The translations under genes were made by a program, and so were the position numbers. This document shows positions 1 to 10,071 of a DNA stretch of 64,000 nt, in pieces. The first letter of the stretch is position 1, and every line of letters begins with the position of its first letter. The stretch is from Cornus controversa (taxonomy: Eukaryota > Streptophyta > Magnoliopsida > Cornales > Cornaceae), in contig CM048854.1 in the NCBI GenBank assembly GCA_026545225.1, forward strand, positions 28,835,230 to 28,899,229, read 5' to 3'. The notes under the pieces are model-generated. The model did not search any database. It saw only the letters and a program-made list of their open reading frames with translations, and was not told where the DNA came from.

Positions 1-1159
1 TTTTGGTATAAATAGGAAATTCTAGAATATGCAAACTAGAATTCATGAGTAATGTTATAGTTACATACACAAGTCTCAGAAACTGTGATTCTCAGCCATT
101 GTACTCAGGTGTCTCACAAAGTTATGAGTTCCACCACAACAAATGTGGGTGGGTGAGACTCATAATTTTGTAAAATTCGATTGTTTTGAAACTTTCAGAT
201 AAAAGAGTATGATCAGTCTAGGTTTTGAAACTCTGGTTGTTTTGAAACTTTCAAACAAGAGTAGGATTAGTCTAGGTTTGGATTACTATCACTACTCGAT
301 AAGTCCGACTCTCGAGTAGGATTCATAATTTTGTGAAACTCGTTTGTTTTGAAACTTTTAGAGCAGGGTAGGATTAGTCTAGATTTGGACTACTATCACT
401 ACTTGACAAGTCCGACTCTCGAGTAGTTATTGGGTACTCGAGAGTACCGTGAAAAATAAATATTTGCTATTCAGTAAAATTTTTACATACACGAAAATTC
501 TGTACTAATTAATACTTGCTATTAAGTAAAATTTCTACATACACAAAAATTCTGTACTAATTAATAATTTTTCACGGCCCTTCCTGGCTCGGGCTAGTTG
601 CCATCTTTCCTTGCATCTATATGTCTTGGCATGAAACATGTAGATGCAACTCGAAACCATTAATTATTTATTTCTTTCTATTTTAATTTTTTTCCTAAAA
701 ATGACAACATCACTTTAAAGTCTAATCTTAATGTAGAAAAATGTGTACTATATGAATATGACTTCAGTGGATCTAGCTATCTAATTGTATTTAATCTATG
801 TATTTTGTACTTCAAACTTAACTTATCCAACTATCATCACTCGGTTCTCAATTCAACCAAAATAGGACCACTTAATAAAAATAAATAAAAAGAGTTGGTG
901 CTCGAATTATTTAATTCATTCACTCAGTTGACCTTTGTTGTCAGCAACTAAATGGTGGCCTCAACAGTCTACATGTGTACAATCTGTACGGAACTAGAAG
1001 TATGGAGTTTCTGTATTACCTGTAAATGACGGGGACCGAATGAATGAGGGTGGATAAGCTTGGAATATATCCTCGTAACTGTAAGTGGTACAAAGGTATC
1101 AACTATTAATACTATTTAAACAGAATACATTTTTTTTTTGGGATACAAGTTCACTTCAA
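1..1159. other. Intergenic region with short tandem repeats
   Basis: No gene seen. Between about 160 and 430 a roughly 100-130 bp unit recurs imperfectly; shared words include 'gttttgaaacttt', 'taggattagtctag' and 'aagtccgactctcgagtag'. At 455-570 a second unit of about 55-60 bp, containing 'acttgctattaagtaaaat' and 'ttctgtactaattaa', is present twice. It is bracketed by short inverted words (gtgaaaaat / atttttcac), so this part could be a small foldback. Neither block resembles a coding sequence. Confidence 0.5.
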
Positions 1160-1404
1160 CGGACTAAAATCCTATGGCGTGAAAGATTTTTTTTCGTAAT
1201 TTTGTTCGGTGACAACGTTTATAAGCATTAGTAGTGACTCACATTGCTATTGAATCATATCAATGTCACTTATTTTTTAACGTGTTTTATTACTAATTGA
1301 TGTCACCCATTATAACAATATGAGTCACGAATAATTGTTATAAATATTGTCACTGAACAAAATTGTGAAAAACTCTTCACATGAACGGATTTTAATCCCA
1401 CTTC
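1160..1404. mobile_element. Foldback/MITE-like element with long imperfect inverted repeats
   Basis: The left arm (about 1160-1245) and the reverse complement of the right arm (about 1318-1404) match over some 85 bases. Shared words include 'actaaaatcc', 'aattttgttcggtgaca', 'tttataa' and 'gtgactca'. The loop is about 70 bp. No transposase coding and no clear target-site duplication were found, so this is a non-autonomous inverted-repeat element of unassigned superfamily. The short ORF at 1347-1580 runs out of the right arm and looks fortuitous. Confidence 0.55.
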
Positions 1405-4400
1405 ACCCAATCCTCATTAAAATCTTGTCCTTTTATATTTTTCTTTTTGTTTTGTGTGATTCTTTGGACAATGATAACTCCGATGCTATTTTTTTAGATG
1501 TCATGCTAATATTTTATCACTTAAAATACGATAGCTTCACAAAAGCCTTGGATTTGGAGTGCACGTTTTGTGATGTTTAACACGTGCATGATTGTTGCTA
1601 ATTAAGATTAGAGTGATGATAGACTCTCTGATTCAGAAAGACCGAACAAAAGAGAGTGGGGCAAAGCTCGCAAGTCTCTCCGAACGAGAAAGAAAGTCAT
1701 TTTCCTTCATGAGACAAATTCTTCAATGAATTAGGGACATAGATACATAACCTTGTTAATGTATATGCTAAAGCTGTTGAACCAATGTTGAAGTGCATTG
1801 CAGTATGCAATGCCACCCTTTCCTTTGATTAATTGATATATGGTAAACTTGTCACATTATATCATAGGACTTGTATATATGACTTGCTACATAATTTTTT
1901 TTCTAGTCTTTTTTTTTTTCCGATAATTTGGATGTTTAGAATTTTGCCTCCACTAATGGATATGAATACTCTATTTTAAGAAAATTTATCAGATGGTTCG
2001 ATATTACATTGTTTCAACCAATTCCATCATATATGTGATTGGCCGGACCATCTAGTCCAGACGAATTAATATTTGTCTCTTATTTTCTTTAAATAAGGTG
2101 ATATTTTTAAAGAAAACAAGATAAAAAGTAATGGAGAGGATCCGATTCTTAACTATCTTATCAAATATAATTGAGTGTGAGTTTGGTGATGGGGATTTGA
2201 CCCATAGCAACAACTCACTACAAAAAGAGTGTGATGGAGATTGATTTAGCAATGTGAATAAGTGGCCTTTACAGTCTGATGGGCCTTTATTGGGTGAGCC
2301 CAATAGGGGCTTTGTCAACTGTTTGAGCCCATAATATTCGAATCTATCTATGTATTGGATAGGGGTCCCCAATCATGGAGATGCAAAGCAAAAGATGCCC
2401 ACTCTTAAAAAGCATTGGGTGTTGATTGGGCCAACTGGGAATTGCTCAATCTGACGTGGCAATTCCTTATTTGCTGATTTTACTTCTTTAATATTTTTAG
2501 GGGACATTTTCTTCTGGAGAGGCTAACATGCGCCTGAATCATGAGAGCACAATAGCAAGTGCAAACATCAAACATAAATCACTTTTTTTAGAAAGTTGAC
2601 ACTTAGGAGCCATTCTCCAATCATGTTGGGTATTTGATTTCCACTTAGGAATTTTTTTTTTTTTTTATAAAATAAAACAAAGACAAAGTTGTAAATTAAA
2701 GGGTCAAAAAAGCATACAGATCCTAAAAATGTCGTATTCATGCTGCGGCAAGCCGCATCACAGCGCATTATAGCACGTTCACTCTCTTTTTTTTATTTTT
2801 TTTATTATTATTATTATTTTTACAAAAGAAGAGAATAGGATTTTGCTTCTTGAGAGTCAATTCATAAGCATAATTATGAATAAAATAATTGTAATATTGA
2901 ACTAGTTTCACATAATGGAGCTGGCATTCTCTTGATTTATTTATTCCAAAGGCTTAATCATAGCATCTGCCAATAATACATATTTTAAATATTATTCAAT
3001 TCAAAGTGTTAAAAAAGGAAAAAATAAAATAAAAATGGAAGTGTTAAATCTCATCCATTTTTATTTACCGAGGTGACAAATGATGACTTGCCCATTATGT
3101 TTTTCTTTACATTTTTAAATTTTTAAAAAAAAAAACGCGTGTCAATTTGTTATTGTATTACATCTATTAAAAAAGAATGTGTGATAACTTATTATTGTAT
3201 TACATCTGTTAAAAAGAACGCGTGTCAATTTGTCTCTTTACACAACTTTCAACTCCAAATAAAAGAGGAGGGTTGTGTTAAATAGTTTATCGGCTTAAAA
3301 CTATGTCGGTCGGCGTAAAACTATGTCATAACCAATATAAACATGAATCTATTATTTGAAAAAGACTCTTTTTCACAAGCATGGAGGCATGTAAAATGAA
3401 AATTCTTTAAGTTTAGCAAAAAGTCATTGAATTTTTAAAATTCTTGAACTTCAATTTAGTGAAGATCCATTAAGTTTATGGTCAAAAAGTCCCCCTTTTC
3501 GTAATCTACAATTACTGAATCCACATATATCATTAGGGTCATATTTCAATTGGAGCAATCCCAAACCTGTCTGTTTAGCTTAATTCACTTGGTAACTTGG
3601 GCTGAATGATGGGCTAAAATTTCAATGATTGGGCTGGGCATGGGCTCGGGTTCTAACTAACCCATTAGTTAGAGGTTATCAACAAGTATACCGAAATGAA
3701 TGGGCATTTGATAAAGCCCATGATGAAAACAGTATTGGGTGTTTCACATACTAACCATCATCACATTCTTTAATCTCATGTAGACTTGGGCCATTTCAGT
3801 TGAAAGTTCCTGGTCTTCGTGGTCCTTCTTGAAAAGCTGAGCAGGATCAATATGAGTGGGTTAAAAGTAGGCCTAACCTTTTGGGTCTAGTCTCTGATTC
3901 TGGTTCGAGTCTAAAAGCCCAAGCAGTCTAAACCCAAACGTCTTTCATTTTCAACGTCGTCATGGGCTCAAGCCTTTTATTTTCAGGCCGTGGAATTGGC
4001 TACTTTATCTCAGGAGTGTTCAAATCATTCATATCCCATCAGATCGGATTTGTAGTCCAACGGATTGGTGGCAAATTAGTAAAATCAGAAATCCGATTTG
4101 ATCGGTGCTAATCCATTAAAATTTATAATATTTAATTATTATTATATATAATTCTATTTATATAATAACATCTTATATCTTTTAACCCTAAACCTAAAAG
4201 ACTCATTTTCTTTCAAACCAAACAAGTAAAAGACCACTCATTGTTGGTTTGGCTGATTTGAAATTAATTATAATGTTATGTTGTGGCTGCCTGTTGGTTA
4301 ATGTTCATGATATCAAATTGGCTTATTAATGTAAAGGTAAAGGCTGATAAGGCCTGTTGTGCAAGTTAATTATTCTAAATTAGAGATTGGGCCATGGTTA

Positions 4401-4420
4401 AAAATTGATATTGGACCCTA
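1405..4420. other. Intergenic region, no gene recognised
   Basis: AT-rich DNA with homopolymer runs and only short ORFs without recognisable domains. At about 3130-3235 a ~50-bp unit containing 'cgcgtgtcaatttgt' and 'attgtattacatct' is repeated two to three times. The stretch 3580-4000 is relatively G-rich with many 'gggct'/'gggcc' words. I could not assign it to any element. Confidence 0.4.
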
Positions 4421-4860
4421 ATTAAAAAATAATTATATTGGTTGTTTAGAATAAGTTCATTATGTCAATTCGATCCGATATTTCATGAATCGGATCAGAT
4501 TGGATTGAGTCTTTTCACGGATCAGATCGAATTGAATTTTCACCAATTTGTAAACCACGAATGGAATTAGGATTAATATCAATCCAATCTGCGGTAACTC
4601 CTACTTTATTAATGTGACTACTATAATATAAATTTTCATAATTAAAAAATAATTATATTGGTTGTTTAGAATAAGTTCATTATGTCAATTCGATCCGATA
4701 TTTCATGAATCGGATCAGATTGGATTGAGTCTTTTCACGGATCAGATCGAATTGAATTTTCACCAATTTGTAAACCACGAATGGAATTAGGATTAATATC
4801 AATCCAATCTGCGGTAACTCCTACTTTATTAATGTGACTACTATAATATAAATTTTCATA
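4421..4860. repeat. Perfect 220-bp tandem duplication
   Basis: Bases 4421-4640 and 4641-4860 read identically line by line; I found no mismatch. The unit starts 'attaaaaaataattatattg' and ends 'aattttcata'. It contains several 'cggatcagat' and 'gatccgat' words related to single-copy sequence nearby at about 4040-4100. Perfect identity in noncoding DNA implies a very recent duplication or an assembly artefact. Confidence 0.9.
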
Positions 4861-5637
4861 CACAATTATTAAATACTTGCCATTTAAAAATTTAAGACAA
4901 ATAAGATAGAGATTGAGTAAACTAAATTGTGACCTATGAAATGACAAGTCACCTGACACTATCCTAAAGTTTTGGTAACCTCCTGAGGTGTTGAGACTAG
5001 TGAAACTGGGATCCAAATATTTATTACACTTTCATAATCTATTAAATAAATAGCCGGTTCACTACACTTTCGGTATCACTTTCACTCTATAAATCACTGT
5101 CCTAATTATTATAACCACAAATTGTTAGCCAAATGTCCGTAAGCATGGATAGAAAGACAAAGTTCTATATCCTTATCTCCTTGCCCAACAGTTGTGTAAA
5201 ATATGATAGAATTTCGGTGGAGAAGAAAGAAAATAATAAGTTAAATTATAGAACAAGAGTGTATAGTGAATAGTAATAGTTGTAGTCCATGATCTGTTGG
5301 ATTAGTTCATGACATAGCCCAAGTCAAAATTAAATAGTAACATTGGGATTACTAGTCGTAGAATGAGCCCACACTTGTACAGTCCATTGGAATAACGGCA
5401 AACCTACTTCCACTAATAGGATAAGACTTGACATGTCCAGTAACACCTCAAAAAGGCCCACAACCCCTGATCTTTGTTTATTTATTTATTTATTTTGTAT
5501 ATGTAATTTTGTGAAATTTTACAAAATGCTTCCTCCTAACTAACAAAGATGCCATTTCTTTCTTTCTTTTTCAATGTTTATTTTTTGAAAAATTATTAAT
5601 CTTATTGTTGGTAAAAAAAATTGCTTAGCTAATTTCC
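4861..5637. other. Intergenic region, no gene recognised
   Basis: No coding signature. Low-complexity TTTATT and TTTC runs lie near 5475-5575. The region ends at the proposed edge of the Tat-type LTR. Confidence 0.35.
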
Positions 5638-6014
5638 TGTAAATTAATTTATTGCACACGCCCAAAAAATTCAAGAACACAATATTTTTTCAGAGAAAGA
5701 GAGATGAGAATTTGGGGATCATTTTTTCATTCATCTTTTCAAATATTTATACAAGTTGGAATTTGAATCATTTTAGAACTCAAATTCCTTTATTTGCAGC
5801 TATTTTTTCTCTCAAGCACATAGATTCCTAATAAAGTTTGGACTGATATTTATGTTGGGCCACTTTGGACTTTAAAAGGGGCGACTGTGCCCATTCTTCC
5901 TTTTGAGGCCATTCTTTGGTACTTCTGCTGAATTTGGGCTTGATTCTTTTTGGTTTTGACCGTTTGCGTATCAGTCAGCCTATGTGAATAGTTGAGGGAT
6001 TTTTTTCCTTTACA
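5638..6014 (-). repeat. Probable 3' LTR of the Tat-type element
   Basis: On the minus strand this begins TGTAAAGG directly after a purine-rich tract, the complement of 'cttttcccccaattctcttt' at 6015-6034. The same arrangement borders the LTR of the second Tat-like element at 43467. The minus strand has a TATA-like TATAAATA near 5740-5750. The far end is placed at a TG at 5638 by analogy only; without a second LTR copy that boundary is a guess. Confidence 0.5.
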
Positions 6015-6377
6015 CTTTTCCCCCAATTCTCTTTAGTATGAGCTTGCCCAAACTGGAGGGAATTTCTATAGATGTCAGCGTCATTTTGTTGCCTGTATTG
6101 AGGACCCTCATTAATGCTTAGGTACCAACGACATCACTAAGCACGTAAGTGACCCTTTTATGCTACCTTTGTGCTTTTTGTCTTTACACTTCGTTATTTT
6201 CAGCCACAAATCTTCTACAACTGCTTGTCTTCTCTTTCAGATTCATTTCCTTTGAGTTTCTTCGTACCGGTTCATCTTCGCAGGTCATTTTTCATTATCT
6301 CACCCACGTCTTTTTCTCTTTTGCGATGCCTTTCAAGTGACAGCGATCGTACTCATTTTGGCAATCGCGAGACCATT

Positions 6378-8346
6378 ATGTCCAATTTATCTCTTCAGAT
6401 CATAGAAACTGCCCAACCCATCACGACTATTGGGGACGCAGTCACATCCGATCAGGGTGTGGTTGTTGCTCTAGTGACTAGGCAGTTAGTTGATGTTGAG
6501 AGGATTCGAGAGAAATTTCGGTTCCCAGTTATGTTATAATCGAGGGTTATCCCCTTGGATTCTAACTATAGTATTGGTAAAGGAGTTGAAAAAGGTGAAG
6601 TTCTTTTATCGGCTTTTCACTTGAAAGCCTTTAGGTTTCTTTTTCATCATTTCTTCAACTTTATTATTTATAAATTGAGGTTAGCACCGCTTCAGTTAAA
6701 CCCCAACTTTTTTCACATTATTTCTTATTTTTTTTCCTCAAATTGCGTTTACAAACTGAATTTAGGTTTGAACGACCTTTTGTTTTGTTATTCTCTCCAT
6801 TGAGTTAGATAGGAGGATAACCGTTACTATTTGTTCCCTAATAAGAATAGAAAGATCTGCGTTGATGCCAGACTTCTGATAAGTTGTGGAAATAAAAACT
6901 CATTCTGGTGAAGGGAGCTTGGAGCGTTAGGGCTGCTCAACGCTTTCCTATCCCCACTGCATTTGGCAATGTTGTGGTTCCTTCTATCACTCTGTCCGAC
7001 AAGTTTTTCTTTAGTTGCCCTAGGGGACCTTCAGAACTTGTCTTTTTTCTTCTTCTTATATAACTTTGTTCCTTCTTCTTCTTTTTTATTTTGCAGCTGG
7101 TCGGATTGAGTTCTTGAATAGGAAGGTTTGGGACGTTCGACCTTCTATAAAGAAGTTTCTATCACCTCGCAAGCTTTAGGCTCTTGCTTGTGATGCCTCA
7201 GTTGAGTCTTCCTCTCTATACGACGATTCAGACTCAAGAATGGATATGCTTAAGCCTAAAACTAGAAGAAGATCTTCCACCTCTGGCCAGCTCAAGGCCA
7301 AAAATGTTAAAGGGAGGTCCAAGGCTAAGCAAGACAAGAAAAAGTCTATTACCCTTTCTTTTTCTCAGAAGGGGTCGTCTTCTAGCGCTCCTCCTTCGTC
7401 TAAGCGCCATAAACTGTTGGCAGATGCTATGAAGGGACAAAGCTTTTTTTTTCTGCTTTGGTCCTGGTTGATCCTACCAGCAATACTGCTGATGAGCCAT
7501 TCGTTGGCCTGACCGAATAGTGGATTCCAAACTTGAGAAAGTCTGATGGCTCGTTCTTGACAGTAGGGGATTGTGCTACCCTTGACCATGAAATTATGAG
7601 GACTCTGACCCATGGGATCTGGCTTCTCAGGGATGAGCTCTGTCAACAAGTAGTTGACAGGAATGAACTGCTTGCTAATACACCTCTTCACATTATGGAG
7701 GTTCATTTCGCTTCTTGTTTACTCTTGTCATTCATTCTTTTTTCTCTTTATTTTTTTTTAATTTTGTATGACTTGTGGTGATACAGAGCGCATACATGAC
7801 CATCTCCATTTGCAAGGCTCTGGAGGTTGAACGGTTGAGCAGAAGCAAAGTCAAAAGCCTTGAAATGAAGATGAAGTCTCTCACCAAGTCTCTGGTTGAG
7901 AAGCAAAAGGCAATCCTGCACTTTGAGCAGAAGGCCCTAGAGGCCGAACGAAAGGCTGCTAAGCTCCAGGCTATGCTACAAATCTGCAAGTCTAGAGGAC
8001 TTAAGATGTATCAGCGATTTTTGAAGATTCTAGCTTTAAAGATTGCTGATAGTTTTCGGTACGACTTTGAATAAGGAGGGAAGTTTGAGGCCAAACGTGA
8101 TTACTAAGATTCTGATAACTTTGACGCCAATAAGGGGATTGAGCTGTCCGGAGAATACAACATTCCTGAGGCTAGCAAAACTGAGCGGAAGTTTGCTGAC
8201 TTTCTCAAGAGCTTATATTTGGCTCCAATTACTGCTGCTCTGGTTGTTGTTCCCTCTCTTCCATGGAGGCTAGGAAGGACACTCCGATAATTGATTCCTT
8301 TGATCAAGATTTCAATAAGGCGGATGGGGCAGCTCCCAAAAATTGA
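6378..8346 (+). pseudogene. Antisense ORF of the Tat element, putative gypsy-type transposon protein with intron-like gaps
   Basis: This plus-strand gene lies antisense to the retrotransposon. The translation, broken by a few frameshifts and stops, contains a region at about 6560-6900 rich in F, L and Y (for example LAPLQLNPNFFHII and NRYYLFPNKNRK). That resembles the family annotated in plants as 'putative gypsy type transposon' (Pfam Transposase_28; assignment from memory). Next comes a basic Ser/Lys-rich linker (7240-7440), then LTHGIWLLRDELC (about 7600), then a Glu/Lys-rich coiled coil (7790-7990). The C-terminus ends KADGAAPKN with a stop at 8344-8346. Two intron-like gaps are visible: one ending in a T-rich tract plus ttgcag at 7096, and one from GT at 7701 to atacag at 7786. 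In-frame stops near 7175, 7518 and 8072 mark it as decayed. Confidence 0.6.
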
Positions 8347-8619
8347 ACTCTATAGTTTTTTTCTTTGTAATGCTCGTTTAGAGCTTTTAAGGGACAATTG
8401 TATTTTCTCCTTTCATTTGTAACCGATACTTTGATTAGTATCACAATTTCTTCTGCACTTCAATCTCTCTAGGATCTTGCTTTGATTTTGTTTGATACTT
8501 CATCATTTGATAATCCATGAACAAAAAAATGTTTTAGAAACTTGGGCCCTAGCCCCACTTAAAAAAAGGAAACTCTTTCTCAATTCTATTTATCAATCGA
8601 GAGTTTTGTGTGAATGACC

Positions 8620-9430
8620 AGCATTCAGCACTTGATACCTTAGCTTTCTTCATTTATAAGATTGACAAGTGACTTTTCCAAGCGATCAGTTTATAATACT
8701 GGTTGTTTCTTCTATAAGCGATCGGTCATTGAAACCTCAGCTTTGGTGGGTTCAATGCCTACTTTTGATCAGTCATTGAGACCTTAGCTTTTTGGTGGGC
8801 TTAATGCCTATTTTATGTAAGCAATTGGTCATTTTAAGACCTTAGCTTTAATGGGCTCAAGGCCTCTTTTTTGTAAGCGATCGGTAATTGAGACCTTAGC
8901 TTTGATGGGCTCAATGCCTCTTTTTTGTAAGTGGTCGGTTATTGAGACTTTAGCTTTGGTGAGCTCAATGCCTCTTTTTTGTAAGCGATCGGTCATTTAA
9001 GATTTTAGCTTTGATAGACTCAATGCCCCTTTTTTGTAAATGATCGGTTGTTTAAGACCTTAGCTTTAGTGGGCTTAAGTCCTCTTTTTTGTAAGCGACC
9101 AGTTATTGAGACCTTAGCTTTGGTGAGCTTAATGTCTCTTTTTATGTAAACGATCGATCGTTTAATACCTTAGCTTTAGTGGACTTAAGACCTCGTTTTT
9201 GTAAGCGATCGGTCATTTAAGACCTTTGCTTTGATAGGCTTAAGGCCTATTTTTATGTAAGTGATTGATCGTTTAAGATATTAGCTTTAATAGACTGAAG
9301 GCTTATTTTTATGTAAGTGATCTGTCATTTAAGACCTTAGCTTTAATGGGCTCAAGGCTTATTTTTATGTAAGCGATCAGTCGTTTAAGACCTTAGCTTT
9401 AATGGGTTCAAGGCCTATTTTTTGTAAAAA
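8620..9430. repeat. Minisatellite, ~55-bp unit, about 13 degenerate copies
   Basis: The unit reads roughly 'aagcgatcggtcatt', 'gagaccttagcttt', 'gatgggctcaa', 'tgcctctttttt', with variants gatcggttg, gatcagtcg and ggcttattttta. Copies run head to tail from about 8690 with weaker ones at the left edge. The array lies between the antisense ORF and the pol end of the Tat element. In Tat/Ogre retrotransposons this hypervariable 3' region is known to carry tandem repeats that can seed satellites. Confidence 0.85.
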
Positions 9431-10060
9431 GGATGGTCGTTCTGTCAAAACAAAATCGGCAAGAGAGTGGTGCTGCGCATATTCTCTTGCGTAACACCCT
9501 GCCTTGCCTCACTTTTAATATCACCCCCCTTTCTTTTATCTATGACAAAGTGTGGGAGTTTTTAGCCGATGTGGGACTATGTCCACTCACCTTTTGACGA
9601 TAAATAACTGAAAATTGACTCTCATTATTTTTGAAGTCAATTATAAGAAAATATAATCCTATTTCGTAGGAAAAGTGAAGGCTATATTGCCGAAGCCTAA
9701 ACTTTAAGTTTTAACGTATTGAGTTTAACATATGATTTTCCCAAATGAATTGGACTACAGTCTTTATAGAATTTGCAATTAGTTGCCTTATTGGCCAAAT
9801 ATTTTTGAGGTCAAGAAAAAATAGACAAGACAGTGCCACTGTGCACATATTCTTGCACAACGGCCGTGTCTTGCCACGACTGTAGAGTTTGATTTTACTC
9901 TTTATTTTTGAGGAGTATGGAGCTTTTTTCTCGATGTGCGACAATGTCCTTTCTCCTTTTGGCAGCAAAGTACTTTAGAAAATACACTTTTTATTATGAA
10001 ACTTTCCTACATTTAGGACAAGCGTGGGATGCACTGTCAAAAAGAAGAATATAATCCTAG
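9431..10060 (-). other. Non-coding spacer of the Tat element
   Basis: Lies between the minisatellite and the integrase C-terminus. Two related blocks occur at about 9455-9610 and 9820-9975. Each contains '...gcgcatattc.cttgcg' or '...gtgcacatattcttgc', then a 'tgccttgcc'-like word, then 'ctttttgggagt'-like and 'gatgtg.gac.atgtcc' words. This suggests an internal duplication. No ORF with domain content was seen. Confidence 0.4.
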
Positions 10061-10071
10061 CATAGTAAAAT

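Noticed and set aside
7234-8307. Several minus-strand and shifted-frame ORFs across the antisense gene
   Set aside because: They overlap the better-supported plus-strand frames and show no domain; composition is explained by the complement of the coding strand.
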